In this document: positions 45,616-57,075 of the stretch, piece by piece | Layout of the letters: each line of letters starts with the position of its first letter | How positions within the stretch are numbered: position 1 is the first letter of the stretch | Source: Gordionus sp. m RMFG-2023 | Lineage: Eukaryota > Nematomorpha > Gordioida > Chordodea > Parachordodidae | DNA length: 64,000 bases | Reading direction: 5' to 3' | NCBI RefSeq assembly: GCF_954871325.1 | Contig: NC_088775.1 | Coordinates: 11,881,561 to 11,945,560, forward strand | Notes under the pieces: model-generated | Database searches by the model: none | What the model saw: the letters and a program-made list of their open reading frames with translations, nothing else | What the model was told of the DNA's origin: nothing | Made by a program: the position numbers and the translations under genes

Positions 45616-46227
45616 ACAAAATCGAAGTAAAAATAAAATATTTAAAAAAATTATAGATAATTATTAATAATTAATATTAAAAATACTTATTAATTCTAAC
45701 TTACTAATAATTTTGAATTTAATAAAATAATTATATATAATAATAAAATAAATTACCATTTGATTTCAATCTCTTTGACTTAAAATTTTTCCATTTTATT
45801 AATATTTTTGAATAATGTTCTCACAAGGAAAGGAAATTTTAATAAAATTTATTTATAAAAAATAAGTTTTATGTTGGAAAATTGATATTCAAATATTTGA
45901 ATTTTGATTGTGGGGGGGGGGGGGGGGGTGGGTGGAGGGTAAAATTGTTATTAACTTAAAATGATATTTATGAAAATAGTCAAATTTGCGATGGGGGGGG
46001 GGGTAATTTCCCCGTTTCCCCCCAATTGGTTAGGCGCCTGATCTGTACATTCGTACATTCTAGAAATTTTGCCTAATCATAGTCATTGGTGGAAATTAAT
46101 TAAATAGAATTATACTTAGGGAATTTATTATTATACAACAGAGAACAGGAATTAAATAGGGCTAAGATAAGTGAATCTGGGGGGGGGGAGGATTTTCCAC
46201 TGTCCGTGCTGGCTACGCGTCCGTATA

Positions 46228-46802
46228 TTCAAAAATGTGCATTTTGCTTCGGGGCGATTTCCCCTCCTCTCCCTTCCTCCGCTGGCTACGCGCATATTGG
46301 TTCAGTTTCTGGAAGATTTAAAATGAATTCTTACTCTAGTTCCTATAAATTTTTAAAAGAGAGTTCCAGGTTCTATTTCCAGCTCCAAACTCTGTTCCCT
46401 TAAAGTGCAGCCGAAAAAAAAACGCGGTATATATATTTTTTTTTGCACTGAAGTACCTCATCACGTAATTTTGTTTAGTTAATAACACCAAAAAAAAATG
46501 AGTGTCGAAAATATAAATTTAATTATTATTGATAATATCTTAATTAAAAATAATTATGTTTAAATGTGAAATTTAATTTGGGATTCTGAGAAAATTTTTA
46601 TAGAAAAAAAATTATAATTTTTATATAATCAATGTGAATTTGGGATTTCAATTTTAAATCATTTACTAAAGGCCATTTTTTAATGTGAAAAATCTGATTT
46701 GACCGGAAATGTATTCTGTCTGCACGTGTAGAATACCCGTCTTAAGATTTTTAGAATAAATGGTCTAAAAATAATTGATTCAAAATTCACATTGATTTCA
46801 TA
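46228..46802. other. loose hAT terminus and fold-back fragment, no gene
   Basis: CCTTCCTCCGCTGGCTACGC at 46271 is an isolated hAT-like right end. 46650-46770 (TTTTAAATCATTTACTAAAG, TCTGATTTGACCGGAAATGT, AGAATACCCGTCTTA) is a fragment of the 6392-6773 fold-back family. The plus-strand frame at 46206-46403 spans these and is not a gene. Confidence 0.5.
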
Positions 46803-48525
46803 TAGGCGCGTAACCAATGGGGAAAAAAATGGAAATTCCCCCCCCCCCATCGCAAATTTGACTGTTTTCATAAATATCATTTTAAGCTAATAAAAATTTT
46901 ACCCCCCCCCCCCCCCCAATTAAAATTTTACAAATATTTGATTATCAATTTTCCAACATAAAATTTATTTCGTTTCCTTGTGAGTACATAAACATTATTC
47001 AAAAATATTAATAAAATGGAAAATTTTTAGTCAAAGAGATTGAAATCAAACGTTAATTTATTATATTATTATATATAATTATTTTATTTAATACAAAATT
47101 ATTAGTGAGTTAGAATTAATAAGTATTTTTAATAATATTTTAATTATTAATAAATATCTATAATTTTTTATATATTTTTCATTTTTACTTTCATTTTGTA
47201 GAACAGAAGAAATAGAAATACAAAAGTTAAATAAGGCTGATCAGAAGCGATATCATTGAATTCAATTGATCAATCAGAGTTTATCATTGCTGTTAGTTGC
47301 ATCAATAAATTATTTTTAGCTCACTACTTTGTAGAAATTTACAAAAACCAAATTTAGATTTAGTCAGGTTATTGATTTGGCGAAAAATATATATGAACAG
47401 GTAGATACCATAAGAATGAATGTATCTAGACGTTGAAAAGAAGGCTAAATTTTATGATATAACACTAATTAAACCTCGTCTAGCACCTAGGCCATTATTT
47501 AGATGTAAAATAAATATTGGCTCAACTGAAGAATATTATAAAATATCCATTTTCATCCCATTCTTAGATACTTTTTTATCGCAAATAAAAGTACGGTTTT
47601 TAGATAAAAAACAAGTCTTTAGAAATCTTCAAGCCCAAAGATCCTTCTTCGTTTTCTAATGCCACTATTGGTAAAATTAAATATTTAGCAAAATTTTATT
47701 CCTATGAGATTGATTATGAAATAAATTTAATCAGTGAATTCGAATTGTGGTATAAATATTTACTACGTTTAGCTATTTTACCTGAGCTATTGATGCGCTC
47801 AATAGGTGTAAAGAAACCTTGGCTCAATTTCCTAATATTTTGAAGTTGTTTTATTTATATTCTTGCATGTATGCCTATTACAACATGTACGAATGAAAGG
47901 ACTCTTTCCAACTTGAGAAGGTTGAAAACATATTTACGATGTACTGAATCTCGGCTAAATGGGTCTGTTTAATATCCACAGAGATTTGGTTCCAACGACA
48001 ATCGAAATTCTTGATAAATTGGCAACATTCCCACGAAAATTAAAAATCACATTATAATTATAGAAAATATTTTGTATAATTTTGTATTTGATAAGAAGTT
48101 AAAAAAAAAACTTGTTAATTTAATTATTTTATAGTCAATATTTTATACACACTACTATTAGTATTTTCAATAAAAATATTATATTCTACTTATAATGTAT
48201 GAGAATTTAAGCTGAGGCAAGTTTTTAATACAAATTTTATAAAAAAAAAACATTAAACTTTATTTCAACTTTACATTTAAAAAAACTTTATTAAATATTA
48301 TATCTAACTTAAAATAATAAAAAATAGGCTTGTAATATATCCATAAGCACGAATTAGTAAATAATAGTTAAAATTAGAAATATAATTATTATTAAAGTAT
48401 GAATAATTTAATAGAATAGCTAAAACATAAGACCCAGCCGAAGGCCAGTTAAGAAGGTATTGGGGGCGAAACCCCCCCCCCCCCAACCCCCCTCCCCCCA
48501 TAAGAAAATCCTGGATACGCCACTG
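46803..48525 (+). mobile_element. hAT-1 copy 3, exact ATTTCATA duplication
   Basis: In the opposite orientation to the other copies, it begins TAGGCGCGTAACCAATGG and ends CTGGATACGCCACTG. ATTTCATA flanks it exactly (46795-46802 and 48526-48533). It is about 1.72 kb and lacks the nested short element (GTCAATATTTTATACACAC at 48134 is intact). G/C-runs at 46840-46917 and 48473-48499 mark the inner ends. Confidence 0.93.
47205..48057 (+). pseudogene. hAT-1 transposase, C-terminal half (copy 3)
   Basis: The traced region starts after TTTTGTAG (a possible 3' splice site) with RTEEIEIQKLNKAD. An open piece at 47420-47659 reads MYLDVEKKAKFYDITLIKPR, CKINIGSTEEYYKISIFIPF and LDTFLSQIKVRFLDKKQVF. Later blocks (KFYSYEIDYEINLISEFELW, LKLFYLYS, TCTNERTLSNLR, RLKTYL, NIHRDLVPT) follow in other frames to the stop near 48057. 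Several frame changes are present. Confidence 0.78.
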
Positions 48526-48533
48526 ATTTCATA

Positions 48534-49255
48534 ACACATCACTACTTTATTATTATAAGTTTTTATGTCCTCTTTTAGTTGAATTGAGGCCGAAATATTA
48601 TTATGTCTTTTTATATAATAAAATAGAGTTCTATCTTCTTTTGGCCCAATCTTTTAAATATCATGGGATCTTATTTGTTTAACCAATCATAATCATTTGC
48701 CCCCATTTTTGTTTTATCTATCCTAATCTCTTATTCTCTTCCTTTATCTGAATTTATCTACTTATCAATCTAACAATAGATTAATAATAAATTTAGTTCT
48801 ATATATAGGGCATCAAGATTATCGAGAGCTACAAACATAAATATTTGAAATTAAAGTAGGAAAACCCGTGGATAAACGACAAGGTGCTTTGCTCTTTTGT
48901 TATAAAAATTTACCAATATTTTAAGGTTAAAAGAAATACTATTCGTTAAAACGATAAGCTACAAAATAGATGTTTAGCTCACCACCTAAATAACTAACAC
49001 AAAATAGACTCGATGTTTCTAACATCAAAGAGGTGTCATATTAATCTAATTTTTTTATCCTATTTTCTTTAAATAATATTTTTTTATAATTTCTTAATTT
49101 TCAATTCTATTCTTAGTCATATTTTTAATAATATTAAGATATTAAAATCAATAAAAGATAAAAATTTTAAGAGGTTTATTGTTTCATATGGGGAAAATAT
49201 AATTTATATTGATTATTTAAAATATTTATAATAAAGGAGATAAATTTATAATTAT
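48534..49255. other. no gene seen
   Basis: A+T-rich, with a modestly more complex patch at 48540-49040. No repeat partner in the window and no open frame of note. Confidence 0.45.
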
Positions 49256-49259
49256 TAAA

Positions 49260-49482
49260 ATAAAGTAATTGTATAACCCCTAAACTTGACTGTTTCCCTA
49301 AATATAATTTAAGCTAAGAACAAATTTCTCCAATACTCCTTCGAGAAAAAAAGTCATTTTATCAAAAAAAAAATTAAAGTTCATCAAAGTTATATTAAAA
49401 AAAATGTAACCAGGGCTTTTCAAAGAAGGAATCTATAAATGTCCAGTCCTATACGAAAATCTTGGGTTCGCTAGTGAGTACA
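49260..49482. mobile_element. eroded short hAT-derived element
   Basis: ACTTGACTGTTTCCCTAAAT and AATTTAAGCTAAGAACAAAT on the left, and ACGAAAATCTTGGGTTCGCT followed by AGTG on the right, correspond to the ends of 39789-40173 with many changes and no G-run. Confidence 0.45.
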
Positions 49483-49629
49483 AATATATAATATATCATG
49501 TTTCATAATAATATATGGCTTAGATTTGGTAAATAAACAGTACTAAGTCAACATATACAGTAATCTGTTAAATAATGATCAAATCTTTTTAAATTTAATA
49601 CTACTCATTTTAAACATATTTTAATGGAT

Positions 49630-49850
49630 GGAATCATGTTCTAGCTTTCGATCTGCACTACATAGCTTATCTCATAACACATATAACCATCGAGACTAGC
49701 ATCAGATAGTAGAATCAGCAATCTCATCGAAAACACCGAATTTATTTGCATATTACATAGCTCGCCTAATTCGTGAATTACAATGTATAAGAGACGAAAA
49801 TGATGCTTTTTATTTGAAAAAAAATTAATAGTCTTTGTATACAAATGCTT
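49630..49850 (-). other. unexplained complex stretch with a 67-codon frame
   Basis: Balanced base composition over about 200 bases. The minus-strand frame 49641-49844 reads FRLLYIVIHELGELCNMQIN and continues SVFSMRLLILLSDASLDGYM. No family was recognised. The plus strand has short complementary words (AGCTTATC, GATTGC) but no clear hairpin. It could be an exon, a non-coding RNA or an unknown repeat. Confidence 0.2.
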
Positions 49851-51100
49851 AAAATGATAAAATCCTTGATATTGTTAACATATTAAATTAAATATTATAA
49901 TATCAATAAACTAGTTTTTGCGTTTATAATTTATATTATATTTTTTTTCCTTTTAGACTTTTACAGAGAAAATGAAATGAATCGATAAAATTCTTTATGG
50001 ACTCTTTTTTCCTTTTTAATGTATATAAATTTTTTTTATAATCTTTAGGAGAGACCAGGGCAAGTTGCCGCAAGTCGCTTATCAGTTCAGTGGATTTTAT
50101 TTAAAATCCAGAAATATTCTGAAATTTAAATTTGATTATTTTATAGCATTCTGAAGGATTTTATATCACTGAGCTATTTAAATTTTTTTATGATAAAATG
50201 TGACTTTTAGGTATAAATATTAAAATGTTTTTTCAGAATATGTAAGTGGCATTAACATATGGAGTTTAAAATAAAATTATTAAAAACCCTCTTTTTGCAT
50301 TTGCTTAAATATAATTTTAGAAGGTATTGATCATTAATCATATTGGTAACTAAGGGCTAGTTGGAATAAAATTATTCAAATAATATAATATATTTATATA
50401 ATAATATAAATAAGTATTTATTGGCTATTATTAAATATTTAAAATTCTATATGATAATGTAATAGAATTTGGTAAAAATTTTACGCATTTTTTAAAATTC
50501 AAATAATATCATATTTTATATATGTATTATTTATACTTGAAATGGTATATTATATCATTAAAACACTGTCCATGTAATTAATGAAATTATAATATTAATT
50601 ATCCTATAAATTAACTGGGACAAAAATTTTCATTTACTATATTCAACCTTGAGTAAAAAGTATAAAATATTTGAAAAAATTTATTAATGGTCTGCTCCTA
50701 TATGTTATTCTAATTTAACCTATTTTTTAAGGTAAAGGTGGTAATTTAATCGCTTAACCGCGATAATGGCGCGGTAACGGTATTAATTTTTCCAAGTAAT
50801 GTGCCAAGTCCTGATTGTAATTTCCTTGATATTTAAAATATTTGAAAAGATATAAATGAGGAGAGTATTGTATACACACTATTGATATTGTAAAATTATA
50901 GAGAAAAACAGATAAAAAATAATTTCAATTGTAAATAATATTTTACTTAAAAAATGACGAAAATCATAGGGAAAATAATGGTTTTTTTTTTCAAATAAAT
51001 CCTCATCCAATAAGTATATTGTTTTAAATATATGTTTTTCCATAACATAACAGAAAAGAATCATTGGCTTTTGAATTTAGGGTTTAAAATCAAAGCTTTT
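49851..51100. other. no gene; lone GGGAGACC-type end at 50048
   Basis: GGAGAGACCAGGGCAAGTTG at 50048 followed by CCGCAAGTCGC looks like one end of the GGGGAGACC family, and 50090-50290 may be its interior. No opposite end was found. The rest is A+T-rich. Confidence 0.4.
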
Positions 51101-51107
51101 TTTAAAA

Positions 51108-51224
<117 letters not shown>

Positions 51225-51229
51225 TTTAT

Positions 51230-51830
51230 CACACATAAATTTGGAGAAATAAAATAAAGAAGAAATAAATCTTCCAAAAATGGTGCAAATGACGTTGTGA
51301 CTCTTGAATGAAGAATTGCTTAAATTTGTAGAAAACTAGATGACAGGATTGGGAATCAAAGATTTATTTTTAATTTGCATAAATAATATCACATTTTAGG
51401 ATTTTATAAATTGTAGGCATATTAACGATTATTATTCTGATAGATTTAAGTCACCATTACTAGAAGAGAGAAAAATAGTATAAATCATTAAAATACCCCC
51501 CTCTCCTCACCAACTTTACATTAGAAATCTATGACGATAATCTTCTTCATTTAATCAAGAAAGAATGCCTACCAATAACTGGAGATCTTAAGTAGAAGTT
51601 TTACCTCCGCTAACCAAAGGATCAACTCGGGGATTTATTGATCCAAATTTTCATAGTGTCCCATTCTCTCTCGGATAATCCTCCTTCTCACTTTTTTGAA
51701 TATATTTATTTTGAATTCCTTATTTTTTTAAAAAAATGTTTGTAGAAAATTCACACTCTGAATAAGACAATTTTGTCTATAACTTTTGTATTCTTTTTAT
51801 AATGGTTTTATAAAAATAAATTTAAAAATT
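51230..51830. other. no gene; less biased patch at 51520-51700
   Basis: 51520-51700 has more even composition (ATAACTGGAGATCTTAAGTA, ACCTCCGCTAACCAAAGGAT). No open frame, repeat partner or RNA structure could be recognised. Confidence 0.35.
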
Positions 51831-51834
51831 CATA

Positions 51835-51955
51835 AAAGTTTATGGCGAAAATTGTCTGAAATTTATAAGGTATTTAATCTATATGTTGGAATGAATTTCC
51901 GGTCAAATCAGATTTTAATTAAATTTACAAATCTTCCTCAGATAAATGATTCAAA
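51835..51955. mobile_element. fragment of the TATGTTAGCG fold-back family
   Basis: AAAGTTTATGGCGAAAATTG, TCTGAAATTTATAAGGTATT, AATTTCCGGTCAAATCAGAT and AAATGATTCAAAATCG match the right arm of 6392-6773 in order. The ends are missing. The plus-strand frame 51786-51980 overlaps it and is not a gene. Confidence 0.55.
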
Positions 51956-52021
51956 ATCGAAAATTTCTGAAACCCCATAAATTTCCTATCTCAATAAGAA
52001 ATGTACAGTATCTTAATTACA

Positions 52022-52215
52022 GTTGCTAAACCCCCCACCCCACCCGATTTGGGTCGATTTTTTAAAACAGCCTGATTAAAATTTTAGTCACGATAATATT
52101 ATGAATGCCTCGAGATTTGGTAAATAAAAGTCCAAACCTTTGTGCCATCTATGAACAAAATCTCCAGGCTTACACAATATTATTTTTGCTGAAATCTTAA
52201 AAGGGCCGCTATAAA
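52022..52215. mobile_element. TAGTGTTGTTAAACGGCTC element, diverged
   Basis: GTTGCTAAACCCCCCACCCC then GATTTGGGTCGATTTTTTAA, AACAGCCTGATTAAAATTTT, GTGCCATCTATGAACAAAAT and GGCCGCTATAAAAATATACT keep the family order. The C-rich left end is unusual and probably a local mutation. The right arm is short. Confidence 0.5.
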
Positions 52216-52593
52216 AATATACTATTAATGTGAATTTGCTATCAGGAAGTGTAATTTTTTGATAATAAATTTAATAATTTAGCACAAATATGCTTGTAAG
52301 GCAGGGGCAGCTAAATTGATGACATTAACGATTGGGTAAATAAAAATGGCAAGTTAAGTTTTATGTAAAAATGATATCGCGTTTAATCTTTCTTTTTAGA
52401 ATTCTAAATAGCTAACTCAATAGAACGTGTTTACTAGATTTAATAAGTATAAATATGCCCCTCTCAGTTACTTTTAAAAAGTAACTAGTAATAGTAACCA
52501 ATTACAATTTTGAAAAAAACAGTTACTAATTACATTTCAAAACTAATAAGTTACATTACATTAAAAGTTATTTTATAAATTATTTATATAAAT

Positions 52594-52881
52594 CAGAGAC
52601 CTGCAGTGGTACCATTTGCACGACCCGGATTTTTTATTCAAAAATTTTTTTCAGTCCTTTTGGATTTTATATTTTCAGGCCCGGCCTAGATTTTTTTCAA
52701 ATATATTATATCTATTTTTTTTATAGTTAATAATGGCGATTTAAAAATTTGGTTTTAAAATATATGGGCAGAACCGCCCCTGGTATATTTTTTAAAAAAT
52801 TTTTTTAGATCCGACCCGGGTATATTTAAAAAAAAAAATTACGGGCCAGGCCGCGCTTAGGGCCGGGTTTGCAGATCTCTG
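52594..52881. mobile_element. CAGAGATCTGCA-family element, exact 8-bp duplication
   Basis: It begins CAGAGACCTGCAGTGGTACC and ends GGGTTTGCAGATCTCTG. ATATAAAT flanks it exactly (52586-52593 and 52882-52889). The arms carry CGACCCGG, CAGGCCCGGCC, CGACCCGGG and GGGCCAGGCCG words. It is 288 bases and non-coding. Both ends fit the hAT rule YAGNG. Confidence 0.9.
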
Positions 52882-53087
52882 ATATAAATAACATATTTTA
52901 TATGATCTTTATTATAAAAAACAATTTTATAATTCCTAAATTTTAATTAAAGTATTTAAATAAAATAAAATAAAATTTAAAAAAGAAATGATCACTTTCG
53001 AAAAATATTCATTTTTACCTAAAAATAATATAAATAAAACATTATAATATTTATTTTTCATAAAAATTATGTATAAATTATGGAAAT

Positions 53088-54829
53088 TAAAGGTGGGATC
53101 GGGCCATGAAATTGCGCGTGACACGATGAGTGTGGGAATAAATTTTAAATTATTAGGCGTGACTGGGCGTGATGGGCCTTCCCAATATTTTTGCCAGCGT
53201 GATTGGGCATGAACCTTATCCAGATCCGGAAATTATAAATTTTTTTTAAAATAAATATAAATTTGTAATTTTAAAATTATAATTTATATTTTCTAATTTC
53301 ATTTAATTCTTTTTAAAGGAAAAAGAAATAATTTTTGAATACAAAAATTACATATTTTATAAATAACATCTTTTCCGCGTCTTATAAAAAGTCTCTCAAC
53401 TAGTTTAGCAATAGAAATTTTATAATAAATTTAATTTAAATATGTTTTATTTTCATTCACCTTTAGTACATGCTAATCATTCGCACTCAGATTATAATCA
53501 GACAAAATTAAAAGAAAAATTTAATATCTTAATGAACTTATCGTTTATTTCCTCATATTTACCAAAAATCTAAAAGATAATTGATACACATGCTGTTTAA
53601 AATGTAATGAATATATGTGTTCAAAGATAATTAAAGGATATCATGTTCATGCAATATATTAAATAACATAATGCAATATATTTTTAATAATTGCTTACCT
53701 TAAATAGCTTTAAGTAGAAATTATGTAAAAAAGAGAGTTCAATATTTTAAGCAATCTGCAGCAGACAGTAAGCTAAGCCATTTCATTAAGCAAGATATAA
53801 TAACGAGATGGAACTCTGTATATACCATGATACAAAGTTTAATAAATTCATATGATAAAATATAAGTTTACCTGCTTTACAAACAAGAATTAAATGGATT
53901 AGCGACCACAGAACTAAATAACATACACCAGTTAGATAATTTTTTTATCACTATTTAAATAATGTTGGATAATCTGCAGATTCTTATCCTACTATAAATG
54001 AAGTTCATTTATGGAAATAAAAAATTGATGAAATTTAGTCAACCTACAGAAGGTGATACGGTAATAAGCAACCTAAGAAACAGGAGAATATCTCTTTTAA
54101 GGGAAAGATTTATTTAGCAGCCACTACATATTGTAGGTTTCTTTCTAAATCCAAATTTAAAACGTCTTAAGTTATTAACAGATGACAAGGAATATATAAA
54201 ACAACTTAGAAAATGCTAAATGATTTGAAATTCGATGACATGTATAAGACAATGACTATCATTTTTAACTTTTCTAATTTATCCTGTAAACATAAAAAAA
54301 ACCAGTAATATTCTAAATAAATAGATAATTATTAAATTATTCTGATTCTGATGAGGCAACATCATCTACCAATGAAAGTTGTGAGGATGAACTTAAAAGA
54401 TTAATCATTCATAAAACAAGTAACAATGAAAATATATGAAGTTTTGGAAGGTAAATTCATTTCTTTTTTTGAGAAAATTTGCTAATAAAATTTCATTAGC
54501 TCCGGCAAGTTCAGCTTCCAAATTATTTTTTCTATAGCCACTCGCTTATTAGAGGAAAGAGGAACACAATCGAAATAAAAAAATATGGAAATTCTTTCTA
54601 TTTTTAAATAAAAAAATTCGAATTATAAATGGTGATTATATGTTATTAATATGGAATTAAAGAAATAAAAAACTATGATAGAATAAATTTAAAAAAGCTT
54701 AATAGAAGCCCAAAAGTTTTGAGAAATTTAGGAGAAAAAAAAATTAAAAACCAATATTTCTGGCGTGATCAAAATATTGCCTTTCATGATCGGGTCGTGA
54801 ATAAAAAATTAGGCCCGCGCCCACCTCTA
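53088..54829 (+). mobile_element. ZBED/Ac-like hAT element, degraded
   Basis: The left end TAAAGGTGGGATCGGGCC and right end AGGCCCGCGCCCACCTCTA are inverted (TAGAGGTGGG-type, fitting YAGNG). The flanks ATGGAAAT and ATGAAATA match only in part. GGGCGTGATGGGCC-like G+C-rich words follow the left end. It has plus-strand transposase remains. Confidence 0.65.
53740..54600 (+). pseudogene. ZBED/Ac-like hAT transposase remnant
   Basis: 53740-53865 encodes QYFKQSAADSKLSHFIKQDI and ITRWNSVYTMIQSLINSYDK before a stop. TRWNS-x-Y-x-M is a hallmark of the hAT catalytic domain in the Ac/ZBED branch. 54465-54575 encodes KFANKISLAPASSASKLFF, then in another frame SIATRLLEERGTQSK, matching the C-terminal SIPATSA-x-x-ER-x-FS-x-A-x-x-x-L-x-x-R block. 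The part between is broken by many stops. The upstream region 53240-53740 has no clear domain. It is non-functional. Confidence 0.75.
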
Positions 54830-55012
54830 ATGAAATATGAAGATAATAAATGAGATATATATAACTATTTAACATAATTTAAAAGGAACTGGTTACTTTT
54901 GTCGTCACATTTCAAAAAATATAGCTAGTTTACAGTTACCCTCCTACATTTTTCAAAGGTAACCAGAATTATTTTGGCAAAAATGTAACTAAGTTACTTT
55001 ATCAACAATACT

Positions 55013-55433
55013 TTAAACCTATTGTCAAAATCTGATATTTAAAAAAAAACGCAAATTGGAATGATTTCCTAACTGCTTTACTAAATAGAATTCTCTACTC
55101 CAAATTAAGAGCAGAAATTAAAACAAGCTAGGACGCCATCTTGGAGAAGGTGCTAAGCAAAAAACATTTTTTAAAAAATCGCCATACATCCGCATCTTTT
55201 TATATTAATTTACTACCTTACAATGGACAAAAATATCATTCTTTATTTCTTAAGAATTATAATATTTATAGAATAATTTTTATATTTTATAGTTTAAATA
55301 ATAACTATTACAATAAAATTTGGCAAAAATATATATATAAATTAAATTATAATTTTATTTATTACCACTTTTTACTGAATATTACATCCCTAAAAATTTT
55401 AGCATACCCCCCCCCCCCAATTTTTTTTTAATA
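55013..55433. other. no gene seen
   Basis: A 96-codon plus-strand frame (55141-55431) runs up to the hAT-1 copy 4 target. It is rich in N, Y, I, F and K, with no domain, and reads as translated A+T-rich DNA. A C-run at 55407 may be a degraded transposon end. Confidence 0.45.
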
Positions 55434-55823
55434 ATACCTACCCCCGAGTGGCGTATCAAAAATTTTCTTGGGGGGGGGAAAATTATTTGGGGGCTTCGCC
55501 CCCAAACCCCTCTTGTCTGGCCTTCGGCCAGCTTTCCCCCGGCCTAGCTATTCCATTAAATTATGAATAATTTAATAATAATTATATTTATATTTGTAAC
55601 TATTATTTACTAATTCGTGCTAATGGATATAACAAGCCTATTTTTTATTATTTTTAGTTAGGTATATTATAATTAATAAAGTTTTTTAAATGTAAAGTTG
55701 AAATAAATTTTAATGTCATTTTTTTCTAAAATTTGCTTTATAGCCCTAGCTTAAATTCTCATACAATATAAGTATAATATAAATTTTTTATTGAAAATAC
55801 TACTAGTAGTGTGTATAAAATAT

Positions 55824-56044
55824 TAATGTTGTTAAACGGCTCGTTTTTAGCCAATTTTTGAAAACGGCTAACTCAATATTTTCGCCAGAAAAATATTAAC
55901 TAAGCCTCGAAATTTCGTTACTATATGTCTCTAGACCTTTGCTTCTTCTATGAGCAAAATTTTCAGGCTTAATATTTTTCTGGATAAATAACTGAGTTAG
56001 CCGTTTTTAAAAATCGGCTCAAAACGAGGCGTTTAACAAAACTA
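55824..56044. mobile_element. TAGTGTTGTTAAACGGCTC element nested in hAT-1 copy 4
   Basis: It begins TAATGTTGTTAAACGGCTCG and ends GAGGCGTTTAACAAAACTA. The flanks TAAAATAT and GAAAATAT are identical to those in copy 2. It shares copy 2's changed third base (TAATG instead of TAGTG). Confidence 0.9.
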
Positions 56045-56138
56045 GAAAATATTGACTAGAAAATAATTTAAAAAACAAGTTTTTTTAAACTTATTATCAA
56101 ATACAGTATTATACAAATTTTTTTATTAAATACTATAA

Positions 56139-57075
56139 TTATAATGTGATTTTTAATTTTCGTGGTAATGTTGCCAATTCATCAAGAATTTTGTTTGTCG
56201 TTGGAACCAAATCTCTGTGGATATTTAACAGAGCTAACCCATTTAGCCGAGATTCGGAAGTAGTATACTTCATAAATATGTTTTCAACCTTCTTAAGTTG
56301 GAAAGTCCTTACATTCGTACCTGTTATAATAGGCAAACGTGCAAGAATATAAAACAACTTCAAAATATTAGGAATTTGAGCCAAGGTTTCTCTACACCGA
56401 TTGAGCGCAATAATAGCATGCTCAGGTAAAATAGCTAAACGTAGTAAATATTTATACCACAAGAATTCACTGATTAAATTTATTGCAGTATCAATATCAT
56501 AGGAATTAAATTTTGCTAAATATTTCATTTTACCAATAGTGGCATTAGAAAACCAAGATGGATCTTTAGGTATTAAAACTTGAAGATTGCTAAAGACTTG
56601 TTTTTTTATCTAAAAACCGTACTTTTATTTGCGATAAAAAAGTATCTAAGAATGGGATGAAAGTGGATATTTTATAATATTCTTCAGTTGAGCCAATATT
56701 TATTTTACATCTCAATAATTGCCCAGATGCTAGACGAGGTTTAATTAGTGTTATATCATAAAATTTAGCCTTCGATTCAACGTCTATATAAATATTATGA
56801 AAATATTCATCTACATTCATTCTTATTGTATCTACCTGTTCATATATTTTTTCCGCCAAATCAATAACCTGAACCAAATCTAAATTTGGTTTTTGTAAAT
56901 TTCTACAAAGTAGTGAGCTATAGGAAAATAATTTATTGATGCAACTAGCAGCAATGATAAACTCTGATTGATCAAATGAATTCAATAATGATATCGCTTC
57001 TGACGACACATTACTTTTTTTCATGCTCAGCCTTATTTAACTTTTGTATTTCTATTTCATCTGCTCTACAAAATC
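56139..57075 (-). pseudogene. hAT-1 transposase, C-terminal half (copy 4, best preserved)
   Basis: Two long minus-strand frames: 56590-57024 (144 codons, starts MKKSNVSSEAISLLNSFDQS, includes EFIIAASCINKLFSYSSLLC, CKINIGSTEEYYKISTFIPF, LDTFLSQIKVRFLDKK) and 56139-56528 (129 codons, starts MKYLAKFNSYDIDTAINLIS, includes RETLAQIPNILKLFYILARL, ESRLNGLALLNIHRDLVPTT). They are separated by one frame change near a run of T at 56600. A local change alters the NERTFS motif to NVRTFQ. The second frame is the hAT dimerisation domain. The first matches the region just before it in P52rIPK/ZMYM1-type proteins. About 270 residues remain of a family usually 500-800 long. The DNA-binding domain and the first catalytic aspartate are absent. 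Confidence 0.8.

Larger units (their letters stand above)
44040..46040 (-). mobile_element. hAT-1 copy 2, exact ATCTGTAC duplication
   Basis: It begins CAGTGGGGTATCCAGGA and ends GGTTAGGCGCCTG, with G/C-runs inside both ends. ATCTGTAC is present exactly on both sides (44032-44039 and 46041-46048). It is 2001 bases long. The extra length over copy 1 is mainly a nested short element at 44374-44596. Its target was an older hAT element, and removing copy 2 rejoins that element's sequence. Confidence 0.93.
42650..46227 (-). mobile_element. older hAT element (hAT-1 relative) interrupted by hAT-1 copy 2
   Basis: Minus-strand transposase traces run from about 43120 to 43920. They are followed, beyond the inserted hAT-1 copy 2 (44040-46040), by a typical hAT right end: a G-run at 46180 and GTGCTGGCTACGCGTCC at 46207-46223. 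The left end is uncertain (possibly AGCGGCGCGGAAGGG at 42650). No target duplication could be confirmed for this outer element. A second loose terminus, CGCTGGCTACGCGC, lies at 46280. Confidence 0.5.
52457..55012. mobile_element. GTAAC-rich inverted element carrying two insertions
   Basis: The left arm (CAGTTACTTTTAAAAAGTAA, TAGTAATAGTAACCAATTAC, AAACAGTTACTAATTACATT) and right arm (GGAACTGGTTACTTTTGTCG, GTTTACAGTTACCC, GGCAAAAATGTAACTAAGTT) are inverted. Inside are a CCCGGCCCG-type element (52594) and a ZBED-like hAT (53088). Without these the element would be roughly 500 bases. The exact ends are uncertain. Confidence 0.55.

Noticed and set aside
55141-55431. 96-codon plus-strand open frame next to hAT-1 copy 4
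   Set aside because: Low-complexity composition, no domain, and it ends in a C-run beside the transposon target.
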